Shown here: positions 17,577 through 25,748 of the stretch, in pieces
Numbering within the stretch: the first letter of the stretch is position 1
How the letters are laid out: every line of letters starts with the position of its first letter
Assembly (NCBI GenBank): GCA_024640885.1
Contig: JAHEEC010000042.1
Location: 1-33,354, forward strand
DNA from: Bacteroidota bacterium
GTDB taxonomy: Bacteria > Bacteroidota > Bacteroidia > Bacteroidales > GCA-2748055
Reading direction: 5' to 3'
DNA: 33,354 nt
Made by a program: the position numbers and the translations under genes
Notes under the pieces: model-generated
Told to the model about the DNA's origin: nothing
What the model saw: the letters and a program-made list of their open reading frames with translations, nothing else
Database searches by the model: none

Positions 17577-18599
17577 TCATGGATTGGAACCCTCATGTGT
17601 GATGGTTGTGATCAGTTGCTTAAGTTGCGATTTGGTTCCCAGGGCAAAGAGCTTGTCGGCAGTGGAAAGGATCGTATTCGGGGGTGGATTGATCATGTAT
17701 GATTTATCTTTCCTTTTCAATCCAATAATATTTGCCCCCGAGGTGTTCCGGATGTCCAGTTCAAGAATAGATTTGCCTGAAAACCTGGAAGCGAGGTGCT
17801 CACATGAGATCTCTTCCAGCACCACGCTGTCCATACTCTGAAGCAGCATGATTTCGATGAATTCCACAATATCGGGTTGGGCAACCAGTTTTGCCATTCT
17901 CTGTCCTCCGATCTTATCTGGCATGATCACATTTGTGGCCCCGGCTCTTTTTAATTTTACATCAGAATTATCCACCGATGCGCGGGAAATTATTTTTATG
18001 GTCGGATTGAGCTCTTTTGCTGAAAGGACCACAAAGAGGTTGTCGGCATCCATGGGCAGTGTGGTGATCATTGCTTTTGCGGATCCGATATTGGCACTTT
18101 TCAAAACCTCTTCATCCGAAGCATCCCCTTCCACATAGAGCATTCCGGGTGTCTCTCTCAATGACTGGATAATCTCTGGATTTTCTTCAATGACCACGAT
18201 TGGGACATCATGCTGGATGAGTTCAATGGCGGCTTGTTTCCCGTTCCGGCCATAACCGCAGATGACCACATGGTCCGAAATTCTATCGATCGTTCTTTTC
18301 ACTTTGTTGTCTTTAAATGTATTTCTGAAAACGCCCTCCACGACATACCGTGTAAAGGTGGTAACGGCATAGGCAAAAATTCCGAAAGAGAAAATGACAA
18401 GGGCCGATGTGAACCACATTCCCCTGTTGTCCAGCGGATGTACCTCCTCAAAACCCACGGTGGCAATGGTGATGATGGTCTGGTAAATGGCTTCCAGCGG
18501 GGTAAACCCAAGCAAACTATAACCAACGGTTCCAATCACAAACACCATGAGAAGCAACCCCATCACAAAATATGCATGCTTCAGACTATTGTTCTTCAT
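17577..18599 (-). CDS. Two-TM potassium channel with RCK/TrkA-N and TrkA-C domains
   Basis: A 340-residue ion channel subunit. Two membrane helices (about 8-28 and 60-82 from the ATG at 18599) flank a pore loop, IYQTIITIATVGFEEVHP. A cytoplasmic RCK/TrkA-N domain follows, opening with HVVICGYGRNGKQAA, the GxGxxG nucleotide-binding motif, and continuing with VVIEENPE and YVEGDASDE. A TrkA-C domain ends the protein (ISCEHLASRFSGKSIL to LFALGTKSQL). The architecture is that of ligand-gated MthK-like K+ channels. The filter reads TVGFEE where canonical K+ channels have TVGYGD, so the second Gly is Glu. The ATG at 18599 is preferred over an in-frame TTG five codons earlier, and it overlaps the DUF2851 gene by 14 bp, implying coupled expression. 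Confidence 0.87.
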   Translation of the reverse strand: MKNNSLKHAYFVMGLLLMVFVIGTVGYSLLGFTPLEAIYQTIITIATVGFEEVHPLDNRGMWFTSALVIFSFGIFAYAVTTFTRYVVEGVFRNTFKDNKVKRTIDRISDHVVICGYGRNGKQAAIELIQHDVPIVVIEENPEIIQSLRETPGMLYVEGDASDEEVLKSANIGSAKAMITTLPMDADNLFVVLSAKELNPTIKIISRASVDNSDVKLKRAGATNVIMPDKIGGQRMAKLVAQPDIVEFIEIMLLQSMDSVVLEEISCEHLASRFSGKSILELDIRNTSGANIIGLKRKDKSYMINPPPNTILSTADKLFALGTKSQLKQLITTITHEGSNP

Positions 18600-19875
18600 G
18601 GAATCCAGATTCAATAATGTAGGCTCCTATCTGGCAATCGAGACACCTTTTCTGTTTGCAATATCCATTGTATAGCTGGATCAGGGCCTGGCTCTCAAAA
18701 GCATTGACGGGCCGAATGCCAAAATTAATCCAATTTTTGAGGATTTGGTTGGTTTCTGCCTCCAGTTCGAAAAGAATTTTCCTGGCATGATGTACCCTTC
18801 CGGACCTCCCTGGTCCCTTGCCCGATGCATGGAGAAAGGGGACGATCACATTGATGATCATGGTCAGGATGGATTGGTGCCCCATGAACTTTTCAGAGTA
18901 GGGGGAACACTTTCCAAACACATAATGGGTATCCCAGTATTCGCTGGTGCGGACCCTCAGGAATTGTTCTATCTCAGAGATCGTTGTAAAGGAAAGGAGC
19001 GAGTCAGCCAGTGGAAAGTGGTGATGAATCAGCGAGGCAAATTGTGATATCCTGATGGTGGGAAAGGATACCGGTCGCAACCTTAAAAATTTCCAGAGGT
19101 GGCGCTCCAGAGATTTTCCCTTGAGGGAGGCTCTCCGCTCCCTGTAAAGTTCCATTAATCCTGAGGAATAGGGTCCCTGGATCATTCCGGCATGCAGGAA
19201 TCCTGACTGTCCATACAAAATGGCTTCCAGAACAGGTATGTTGTCCCTGTGTTCGGCCAACAGTTGCATTGGTGCCAGTGAAGATAACAATTCAAAGGGC
19301 AGGGTATTGATGGGAAGTCCGAAACCGTGTGCCATGGCCAGGTAAAATGATTCCTCCTGGCGCATGCCATGCTGCTCCATGAGCGTGGCGATCCGGCCGG
19401 ATTTTAACATTAAACGTTCTCGCTGGAGCTGCCGGAACCATCCCTGGACCAGGGGGGCGGGAATTTTTGCGAAATCCAGGTTGCAGGGAAGCCAGTTTTG
19501 AGCCGATTGCAGGGATTCATACCTTGAAATGGTCCCTTCATGGAAGTCGAGGGCCAGGGTCTGGATCGGCCGGCCCTTGCTGTTCAGGGTATCGCAATCC
19601 ATGCTCCCGACCACATGGAGGATCACATTGTCATAGGCCGGGTCCAGATGATGCCCGTGTTTGATCCAGTCGGAAGCAAGCATGTGAACCTCCACATTTC
19701 CCGCCCACTCCAATGGTCCCATCCTGATGCGGGCGTTAAAAAAATCCGGGCCTGCATGAAAGTTCTGTTCACCGGGTTCAAGGACCTCAATGGTTTCACC
19801 CCTGGAGGTTTTCAGATGGCCTGACCTGAAAAGCCCCAGTTTCCAAATGAACTGGAGAAAATCCTCTTTGAACAC
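18586..19875 (-). CDS. DUF2851 family protein
   Basis: A 429-residue protein of the DUF2851 family, widespread in Bacteroidota and of unknown function. The N-terminal signature is visible: FLQFIWKLGLF, then EVLEPGEQNFHAGPDFFNARI, WAGNVEVHMLASDWIKHGHH and AYDNVILHVV. The C-terminus has a cysteine cluster, CKQKRCLDC, that could bind a metal. The start is a GTG at 19875; no in-frame ATG precedes it before a stop, and the GTG puts the N-terminus where the family begins. It is the first gene of a two-gene unit and its end overlaps the start of the K+ channel gene by 14 bp. No signal peptide or membrane helix is seen, so it is probably cytoplasmic. Confidence 0.86.
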   Translation of the reverse strand: MFKEDFLQFIWKLGLFRSGHLKTSRGETIEVLEPGEQNFHAGPDFFNARIRMGPLEWAGNVEVHMLASDWIKHGHHLDPAYDNVILHVVGSMDCDTLNSKGRPIQTLALDFHEGTISRYESLQSAQNWLPCNLDFAKIPAPLVQGWFRQLQRERLMLKSGRIATLMEQHGMRQEESFYLAMAHGFGLPINTLPFELLSSLAPMQLLAEHRDNIPVLEAILYGQSGFLHAGMIQGPYSSGLMELYRERRASLKGKSLERHLWKFLRLRPVSFPTIRISQFASLIHHHFPLADSLLSFTTISEIEQFLRVRTSEYWDTHYVFGKCSPYSEKFMGHQSILTMIINVIVPFLHASGKGPGRSGRVHHARKILFELEAETNQILKNWINFGIRPVNAFESQALIQLYNGYCKQKRCLDCQIGAYIIESGFHEEQ

Positions 19876-19958
19876 AATTGTATATGTGATGGCGCATCAT
19901 TTTTCGACCCCATTTTTAATACATTTATACCCGAAGAAACCCGATAACTCTGGTAACG

Positions 19959-20747
19959 ATGAAATACACCTCCATATATTCAGCCTATGTCCTGTTTATA
20001 CTCCTCAGTGGATGCAGCCATGAGGCAAGCATAAATCACCAGGAGCAGTTGCTTCAGGCCACCCTTTGGTATCAGCAATCGGCGGAACTGCAGGCGATCT
20101 TCTGGCAAACCTATCAGCTGGCTGAAAGAGAGCTTGGGTCCAGGATGGGTAAGGAGTTTGATAAACCACCTGCCGTAGTACTGGACATCGATGAGACGGT
20201 ACTGGATAACAGCCCGCACACCGCCCGCCAGATCCTCGATGACCGGGGATTCGACAATGACATGTGGGATGAGTGGTGTTTGCTGGGAGCTGCCAGGCCA
20301 TTACCAGGGGCGCTTGATTTTACAAATTATGCCAGTGACCTTGGGGCAGAGGTTTTTTATATTTCAAACCGGGGGATCCATCTGCTGGATGCCACCCTGG
20401 AAAATTTACGTGAAGCGGGGTTCCCAGATGCCGACAGTGCTCATGTACTCTTAATGACAGGGGATTCAGGTAAGGGAACAAGGCGCGGCATGGTAGGGGA
20501 GACCCATCAAATCCTGATGCTGGTGGGTGACAACCTTGGGGATTTCTCGGAGATTTTTGATGAAAGAAGCAACGGTGCGGACAGGCAAGCGGTGGAGGAG
20601 TACCGCGATTCATTCGGCTCAGCGTTTATCATACTTCCCAATCCCATGTACGGAGCCTGGGAAAAACCATTCAGGGGGGAGAGCCCCCGGGAGACCTTCC
20701 TAAATAAAAAGGAGGCTCTGGAACCTTATACCACTCAGAAGGAGTAA
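19959..20747 (+). CDS. Lipoprotein e(P4)-type 5'-nucleotidase / class C acid phosphatase
   Basis: A 262-residue lipoprotein of the HAD superfamily related to Haemophilus e(P4). It should remove phosphate from nucleoside monophosphates or NMN outside the cytoplasm. The signal peptide ends in LLSGC with C19 as lipid attachment site. HAD motif I is VVLDIDETVLDN (nucleophile D76, acid/base D78), motif II lies in VFYISNRG, a Lys-containing segment GDSGKGTRR follows, and motif III is LVGDNLGDF. The WYQQSAE segment near the start is typical of class C enzymes, and length matches the family. The gene is convergent with the outer-membrane barrel gene and overlaps its 3' end by 13 bp. A weak TACATTTA element lies 32 bp upstream. 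Confidence 0.9.
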   Translation: MKYTSIYSAYVLFILLSGCSHEASINHQEQLLQATLWYQQSAELQAIFWQTYQLAERELGSRMGKEFDKPPAVVLDIDETVLDNSPHTARQILDDRGFDNDMWDEWCLLGAARPLPGALDFTNYASDLGAEVFYISNRGIHLLDATLENLREAGFPDADSAHVLLMTGDSGKGTRRGMVGETHQILMLVGDNLGDFSEIFDERSNGADRQAVEEYRDSFGSAFIILPNPMYGAWEKPFRGESPRETFLNKKEALEPYTTQKE

Positions 20748-21469
20748 GCCAACCCGGCGGTGATCTCAACGGTCCTGACCGGAAAATTGGTTGAGATTGG
20801 GGGAACTTCTTCAGCCACGTCCTTAAACAGGTCAAATGTATACTCGAATTTGGCGCGGCTCTGAAAGAAATCTGCAGCCAGTTTCAGGGCAATATTGGAA
20901 TTCAGTTCATACCTGAAACCCCCTCCGGCAGTGAATCCAAAGGCGAGCCGGCTGCGGCTGGCGGTTGAAAAGATCTCTGTCTGATCAAAGTTTATTCTTA
21001 ACTCCTGATCGGGCATCCTCAGGATGGTGGCCCCCACCAGTCCCCTGAAGTCGAAGTAGAGTCTCTGGGATGCACGGATTGAAAAATGGGGCCCCACGAA
21101 CAGGTTGATGTAATTCCAGAACCCGGAGCCATATGTAACGTCGGCATAATCGGGGATATCGATAATGGATGAAGCATTGTCAACAATGTAGTTGCTGAGG
21201 TCTGTCAGAAATGAGTCCCTGACTGCATAGTTTGAACCGAATCCGAAAGATCCGCCGATCCCGAAATAGGAAACCGGGAAATATGCTGCATCAAACTTGA
21301 TGGCGCCACCGGTTCTCGCATAGCCATTGGACGCGAGATCTCCGGTTGATGCATAATCACCCAGGGGCAGCACAGCTCCGAACGATATACTTGCAAAATT
21401 TTGCTGAGCCAGCAATGGCAGATTGGCCAGTCCCGTCAGCAAAAGAAGGATCCATGTAGCTTTTTTCAT
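20735..21469 (-). CDS. Outer-membrane beta-barrel protein of unknown function
   Basis: A 244-residue exported protein. The start at 21469 (MKKATWILLLLTGLANLPLLAQ) gives a clean signal peptide with AQQ at the cleavage site; the frame is open for 17 more codons upstream but without signal-like sequence. The mature part alternates hydrophobic and polar residues with many Gly and aromatic positions (FGIGGSFGFGSNYAV, LYFDFRGLVGATIL, LAFGFTAGGGFRYEL), and it ends in TVEITAGLAYSF, a C-terminal Phe strand typical of barrel proteins. An 8-strand barrel is likely. No substrate can be assigned. It lies 74 bp downstream of arcA on the same strand, and its 3' end overlaps the convergent phosphatase gene by 13 bp. 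Confidence 0.75.
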   Translation of the reverse strand: MKKATWILLLLTGLANLPLLAQQNFASISFGAVLPLGDYASTGDLASNGYARTGGAIKFDAAYFPVSYFGIGGSFGFGSNYAVRDSFLTDLSNYIVDNASSIIDIPDYADVTYGSGFWNYINLFVGPHFSIRASQRLYFDFRGLVGATILRMPDQELRINFDQTEIFSTASRSRLAFGFTAGGGFRYELNSNIALKLAADFFQSRAKFEYTFDLFKDVAEEVPPISTNFPVRTVEITAGLAYSF

Positions 21470-21543
21470 TCCAACTGGTATTTTCAATGTTAGTTCTTTC
21501 TTCACAGGTTTTGAATTCACACGAGATCAAATTTAGACAATTT

Positions 21544-22788
21544 TCACATCTTTCTTTTAAAGGGCATGGTCATGCACCTGACTCCTCCTCCCCCGCGGGA
21601 GAGTTCAGCTCCGTCAATGGTAAGGACATATTTATCAAACCCTGAAATATCCGTGGTTCCATCAATTGCCTTTTTCCCATTAATGATCTCGTATCCTGAT
21701 TTATGCAAGTTTTCCAGGGTGTGGCTGTTCCGGTTGTAGCCGATCAGTTTCCCCGGACCTATGGCAAAGAAATTAGCGCCGCTGTGCCATTGCTCCCGCT
21801 CCTGGGTCATGGTATCCTTTTCTCCCCCGCAATAGGAAGGTTTCAGGTCCATGCCCAGCGACTTGAGTGCCTGGACCAGGTTCTCCACATGATCAATGGA
21901 GACCACTTTTCCATTGTCGGTATCGATGCGTATGGTCTGGTATTTATTTGATTTCAGGATCAGTGGTTCATATACCATGCAGGAATCCCAGTCAAGCAGC
22001 GTAAATACCATATCCAGGTGGATGAACGACTCGGGGGAGGAAGGCAGTTCCTGGACCAGGATGTGATGCTTCTCTTTTCGCTCTGAAAGCATTCGAATTA
22101 GAAAATCGATTCCCCTGGAGTTGGTCCGGTTACCCAGGCCCACAAGGGTGATATTCTCAGCTGCAATGAGCAGGTCACCTCCCTCCAGGGAGAGCTGATT
22201 GCTGCCCGGGGTTTCTTCGGAGGGGCTCAGGGTCTGCACCCTGAACCGGGGATGGTAATCAAAAACGGATTGCATGATCAATGCTTCCCTGTCCCTTACC
22301 CGGCTGGCCATGCGGGAGATCAGGACCCGGTCCCCGATGGCCGCAGATGCATCGCGGGTGAAAAAGAAATTATGGAGGGGTCTCAGGGAAAAGTGATCGT
22401 TGCTCAGGTAACCGGTAAGCGTGTTCCGCTCCAGGGGCACACCCTGAATGAGGCTTTCGGCAAGTTGCTTTTCATCAAGATCCAGGAGCCGGTCGATGAG
22501 CTGTGGAGATCCTTCGTTATAACAGGCTTTCTTGACAATCTTTTCCCTTATTTCAGTGGATCTCAGGATATCCTTGAGCAGATCTGTCACATAGAGCGTA
22601 GGAACCAGTTTGTTCAGTAGAGATTCCAGCTGGTTGTATTCACGCCGGGCAACCGAAAGGTTTAGAATATCGCTGTAAAGTGCCCGTTCGGCATTTTCGG
22701 GGGTCATGTTCTCTACCTCCGGACCGGGTGGATGCAAGATGACCCCTTCCAGACTCCCAATCTCCGAATTTACCTGTATGACCGACAT
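21544..22788 (-). CDS. arcA: Arginine deiminase
   Basis: A 414-residue arginine deiminase that converts arginine to citrulline and ammonia. The guanidino-modifying motifs are all present: FFFTRDASAAIG (substrate Asp), SLEGGDLLIA, HLDMVFTLLDWDSC (catalytic His and Asp) and the C-terminal ELSRGGGGVRCMTMPF with nucleophile C405. Length agrees with bacterial ArcA. Neither ornithine carbamoyltransferase, carbamate kinase nor an arginine/ornithine antiporter is beside it, so a complete ADI energy pathway is not shown here. The gene follows two CDGSH/Fe-S genes by 29 bp. A TACCTTTG element ends only 4 bp before the ATG, so a transcript from it would be almost leaderless. Confidence 0.95.
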   Translation of the reverse strand: MSVIQVNSEIGSLEGVILHPPGPEVENMTPENAERALYSDILNLSVARREYNQLESLLNKLVPTLYVTDLLKDILRSTEIREKIVKKACYNEGSPQLIDRLLDLDEKQLAESLIQGVPLERNTLTGYLSNDHFSLRPLHNFFFTRDASAAIGDRVLISRMASRVRDREALIMQSVFDYHPRFRVQTLSPSEETPGSNQLSLEGGDLLIAAENITLVGLGNRTNSRGIDFLIRMLSERKEKHHILVQELPSSPESFIHLDMVFTLLDWDSCMVYEPLILKSNKYQTIRIDTDNGKVVSIDHVENLVQALKSLGMDLKPSYCGGEKDTMTQEREQWHSGANFFAIGPGKLIGYNRNSHTLENLHKSGYEIINGKKAIDGTTDISGFDKYVLTIDGAELSRGGGGVRCMTMPFKRKM

Positions 22789-22792
22789 GGAA

Positions 22793-22800
22793 CAAAGGTA
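22793..22800 (-). promoter_or_regulatory. Candidate -7 element directly before arcA
   Basis: The minus strand reads TACCTTTG (TAnnTTTG) with four bases, TTCC, between it and the arcA ATG. If used, transcription would start at or next to the start codon. No TTG occurs at the -33 position, so the match could also be fortuitous. Confidence 0.35.
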
Positions 22801-22817
22801 ATAGAATTATACACGAT

Positions 22818-23015
22818 CTATTCTGAAAATCTGTTGCGTATGTGGGTGTCGTCGCAAAAGGGTTTGTTGGCCGAACCTCCGCACCTGCAGAGGTAAATGA
22901 TCTCGTCTGTTTCAATGATTTTCCCCTTGGAATTGACCACGCGAAAATTCCCGGAGACCTCCAGCGGACCATTAGGGATGACCTTAAACAGGGCGTTGCT
23001 GTCATCATTCTCCAT
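22818..23015 (-). CDS. Small CDGSH iron-sulfur protein
   Basis: A 65-residue mitoNEET-type protein that binds one 2Fe-2S cluster through three Cys and one His. The ligand motif is CRCGGSANKPFCDDTH near the C-terminus, after a short beta region (FKVIPNGPLEVSGNFRVV). It is cytoplasmic, with no anchor, and is likely to act in electron or cluster transfer; no partner is proven. The start ATG at 23015 shares its A with the TGA stop of the preceding gene (TGATG), a strong sign of translational coupling. An in-frame TTG one codon upstream is an unlikely start. The next gene is arcA, 29 bp downstream. Confidence 0.92.
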   Translation of the reverse strand: MENDDSNALFKVIPNGPLEVSGNFRVVNSKGKIIETDEIIYLCRCGGSANKPFCDDTHIRNRFSE

Positions 23016-23548
23016 CAATCCTGCTCTTTAAATCCTACTTTGCGATGGTGTCCGTCACAATAGGGCATGCTCCTTGATTGGCCACACCTGCAAAAGGAGG
23101 TCATCCGGGTGGGTCTCAGTTCTTCATTGTTTGCACCGATGATTTTAAAAGTGCCTTCAACCACAAGGGGGCCGTCCGGCATGATCCTGATGCTGGTGGG
23201 TTTGACCCGTTCAGGTCTGTCAACGGTCTTTGTAAGCGTTGCCTCACTCTGCGCCACGGTGATCGTCTCAGGATTCACTTCCTCCCTGGGATAGTGCTTC
23301 TGAGCAGCCAGTTCATCAGGGGTAAGGTCCGAATTATTTTTCCAGTAAATAGCCTGTGTGGGGCATTTATTTACAACCTCTGTGATCCGGCGCGTTGTGG
23401 ACCCTTCCATATTCACCCAGGGTCTCCTCCCGGGATTGAATACTTCAATAAGCTCCCTGAAACAGGTGGTAGCGTGGATGCACTTGGATGGAACCCAAAA
23501 TACGGTGATTTCGCCATTTGTATACTGTCTGTTCCTTGGATCGGTCAT
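23015..23548 (-). CDS. Fusion of mono-cluster 4Fe-4S (YjdI-like) and CDGSH domains
   Basis: A 177-residue two-domain Fe-S protein. The N-terminal half (about 8-70) is the YjdI-like divergent 4Fe-4S domain: ITVFWVPSKCIHATTCF, then PWVNMEG and VNKCPTQAIYW. The C-terminal half (about 115-175) is a CDGSH domain with the IRIMPDGPLVVEGTFKI lead-in and the ligand motif CRCGQSRSMPYCDGHH. A linker of about 45 polar residues joins them. The two modules are also known as separate neighbouring genes in other bacteria, so the fusion suggests they work together, probably in electron or cluster transfer. The stop overlaps the start of the small CDGSH gene, so the two are translated in tandem and could form one complex. 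Confidence 0.9.
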   Translation of the reverse strand: MTDPRNRQYTNGEITVFWVPSKCIHATTCFRELIEVFNPGRRPWVNMEGSTTRRITEVVNKCPTQAIYWKNNSDLTPDELAAQKHYPREEVNPETITVAQSEATLTKTVDRPERVKPTSIRIMPDGPLVVEGTFKIIGANNEELRPTRMTSFCRCGQSRSMPYCDGHHRKVGFKEQD

Positions 23549-23699
23549 TCAATCATCAATTATATCCATTTAGCATTAAAAAACAATCTGGGTGATCGAA
23601 TGTTCACACCATCCATTGCAGGACTCAATGCAAAGGCCGGGAAAACGATAGGTTTTGAAGTTTCCTGGTGGAAAGAACGGCATAAAGATGCGCGTTGTA

Positions 23700-24296
23700 T
23701 TATATAAATCCAGCCTCAATGCCCCGCACGATGTCTTCAATGACCTTGTCCTGGTCCTCGGGATCATATTCAGATTTCAGGTTGTTCCCGAATATCCTGG
23801 CAATGCCCTGCCAGAAGAAGGCAGTGATGCCCCCTCTCAGGTCTTTGATCACCTGGTACGAGGTCCGTCCGGTTTCCCTGTCGATCAGTTTTACCAGTAT
23901 AATACCCTGTGTTACGGTGAGGCGCCTGACCTCTTTTTCAAACTGCTCCATGATCTCCTTCTCGGCCTGTTCCACATATTCCTTCTTCTCCTTTTCATTC
24001 TTCATGGTGGCCAGCTGGTGGTCCAGCTCAAGCAACCTGTCCCCGGCAATCTTTGCATAGGGATAGGCTTTCTTTACATTGAGGATCAACCTCCTGTACT
24101 TTCGCTTCAGATAGAGGTATTCATAATCCGACCGCTGATAGACCCTGATCTCTGGTAATTCCATGAGCAGGACCGTGTCATTGCCCTCAATCCTTCCCCT
24201 GGCCACCCCGGAATTATCTTTCTCAGGATCCTGTGCCGCCAGGTAGGGAATGGCTAAAAGGAGCAATCCGCTCAGGCCAATATATCTCAGCATCAT
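23700..24296 (-). CDS. DUF4294 family exported protein
   Basis: A protein of about 198 residues in the Bacteroidota-specific DUF4294 family, function unknown. The N-terminus MMLRYIGLSGLLLLAIPYLAAQ is a signal peptide. The family core is visible as LPEIRVYQRSDYEYLYLKRKYRRLILNVKKAYPYAKIA, followed by charged helices and LTVTQGIILVKLIDRETG, then IKDLRGGITAFFWQGIARIFGNNLKSEYDP. The ATG at 24296 is preferred; a GTG three codons upstream and an ATG at 24293 are alternatives. The mature protein is helical and highly charged, most likely periplasmic. It is separated from elbB by 149 bp and from the Fe-S fusion gene by 151 bp, with no visible terminator. Confidence 0.88.
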   Translation of the reverse strand: MMLRYIGLSGLLLLAIPYLAAQDPEKDNSGVARGRIEGNDTVLLMELPEIRVYQRSDYEYLYLKRKYRRLILNVKKAYPYAKIAGDRLLELDHQLATMKNEKEKKEYVEQAEKEIMEQFEKEVRRLTVTQGIILVKLIDRETGRTSYQVIKDLRGGITAFFWQGIARIFGNNLKSEYDPEDQDKVIEDIVRGIEAGFI

Positions 24297-24444
24297 TCTC
24301 ACCACGCAAAATTATCAAATTCTTGATCAGACCCATTTAAAGCCAATCAAATCCAGTACCAAAAATGGAAATTGCAACTGATAATTTAACGCGGGAACTC
24401 CTTATTTGTTTCACAGGTCCCCTGGTCCCATGATCCTGGTTGAA

Positions 24445-25095
24445 CTAGGCCATTAATTTGATCATGGCTTCCACCAAATTGTCTGCTCCTGCTGCGATCT
24501 GGTCGATGGTGGCATCAAGCATATAGCAGGGGGTGGTGACAAGCCTTTGGGTTTTATCCACAACCACCTCTCCGTGGGTGGTGGAGACATGGGTGGCGCC
24601 AAGGGATTCAATGGCATCAATAGTGCTGTCATCATCCCCGATGGTGAGCTTCACCTCCCCCAGCACCCTGGCCAGGATCACGGGTGAGATACAGAGAGCA
24701 CCCACAGGCTTTTTTAATGCGACCATTCCCCTGATTGCGTCTTCCACCTCCGGAAGAACCGATGAATCTGCCCCTTCAAAGGCCCAGGTGGAAAGATTCT
24801 TGGCAGCGCCAAACCCACCTGGGAAAAGCAATCCGTCGAATTCCCCCGGGTTGAATTGCTTCAGGTCGCGGATTTTGCCACGGGCAATGCGAGCCGATTC
24901 GACCAGCACATTCCTGGTTTCATCCATCTCTTCGCCGGTGAGGTGGTTGACCACGTGATGCTGATTCAAATCGGGTGCGAAAATCTCATAGCTGCAATCC
25001 ATTTTGGCAATGGAGAGCAAGCTGAGGGTTGCTTCGTGAATTTCGGCGCCATCAAATACGCCACAACCGGATAAGACAACTGCAAACTTTTTCAT
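24445..25095 (-). CDS. elbB: ElbB-type glyoxalase (DJ-1/PfpI superfamily)
   Basis: A 216-residue class I glutamine amidotransferase-like protein of the ElbB group, described in E. coli as a glyoxalase affecting isoprenoid production. Visible features are KFAVVLSGCGVFDGAEIHEA at the N-terminus, FAPDLNQHHVVNHLTGE, the glycine-rich GLLFPGGFGAAKNLSTWA, and the nucleophile elbow GALCISPV with C135. HVSTTHGEVVVDKTQRLVTTPCYM completes the family signature. Length is normal. The physiological substrate in this organism is uncertain. The gene is divergent from thpR with 69 bp between start codons. Confidence 0.93.
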   Translation of the reverse strand: MKKFAVVLSGCGVFDGAEIHEATLSLLSIAKMDCSYEIFAPDLNQHHVVNHLTGEEMDETRNVLVESARIARGKIRDLKQFNPGEFDGLLFPGGFGAAKNLSTWAFEGADSSVLPEVEDAIRGMVALKKPVGALCISPVILARVLGEVKLTIGDDDSTIDAIESLGATHVSTTHGEVVVDKTQRLVTTPCYMLDATIDQIAAGADNLVEAMIKLMA

Positions 25096-25120
25096 CCCTT
25101 TCGAGTTTTGCTTGATTTAA

Positions 25121-25128
25121 TACATTTG
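25121..25128 (+). promoter_or_regulatory. Candidate -7 promoter element for thpR
   Basis: TACATTTG matches TAnnTTTG and lies 36 bp before the thpR ATG, in the short divergent region shared with elbB. The -33 match is weak. Confidence 0.45.
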
Positions 25129-25164
25129 TGAAAGCTAATTTATGGAAATCCGGCGGCTTTGAAA

Positions 25165-25740
25165 ATGGAAAACCAATACTATAGAACATTTATTGGACTG
25201 CCGTTGAAGGCCGGGACGGCTGTTTTGAATGCCCGGGGGGAGCTGATGGATTCCCTTGCCAGGGAGAGGATCAGCTGGGTGGATCCCATGCTCTATCACA
25301 TCACCCTCAGGTTCTTAGGGGATACCCCCTTGCCTGTTGTCGGGGATATTGGCAGGGCTCTCCAGGAGTCCCTGGAACTTCCAGGGAGATGGGGCGTTCG
25401 CATGTCCGGGGCCGGAAGTTTTGGCCCCCGGAAAAACCCCAGGGTAATCTGGGTCGGGTTTGAAGATTCAACCATGTTTGATTTATTAAAGGGGAAGCTG
25501 GACCGTGTGCTCCAGGCATGTGGAATCCCGCCTGTGGAACAGCCTTTCAGACCGCATCTCACCCTTGGAAGGATCAGGAGCCTGAAGGATCTTGAAGGAT
25601 TTTACAGCTCCATCGGGGAGATACAGGAGAAGTTTAACCAGCTGGTGAAGTTCGAGAGGTTGGTTTTCTTCAGGAGCGAACCCGGCCAGGCGGGGCCCAG
25701 GTATACCTCACTCCTTGAGATGGAATTCAGGGATTCATAA
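25165..25740 (+). CDS. thpR: RNA 2',3'-cyclic phosphodiesterase (2H family)
   Basis: A 191-residue 2H phosphoesterase that opens 2',3'-cyclic phosphate ends of RNA; the E. coli protein was also called a 2'-5' RNA ligase. Both catalytic H-x-T motifs are present: YHITLRFLG (H45, T47) and FRPHLTLGRI (H131, T133). The start RTFIGLPL after MENQYY is typical, and the length matches the family. The ATG at 25165 is used; the frame opens two codons earlier with a TTG, which is less likely. It stands alone on the plus strand and converges with the carboxylase operon after only 8 bp, with no terminator between the two stop codons. Confidence 0.92.
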   Translation: MENQYYRTFIGLPLKAGTAVLNARGELMDSLARERISWVDPMLYHITLRFLGDTPLPVVGDIGRALQESLELPGRWGVRMSGAGSFGPRKNPRVIWVGFEDSTMFDLLKGKLDRVLQACGIPPVEQPFRPHLTLGRIRSLKDLEGFYSSIGEIQEKFNQLVKFERLVFFRSEPGQAGPRYTSLLEMEFRDS

Positions 25741-25748
25741 GAGAAATC

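Noticed and set aside
23078..23707. 209-codon plus-strand frame opposite the Fe-S fusion gene
   Set aside because: The minus-strand gene has two complete metal-binding motifs; the plus-strand frame has no recognisable features.
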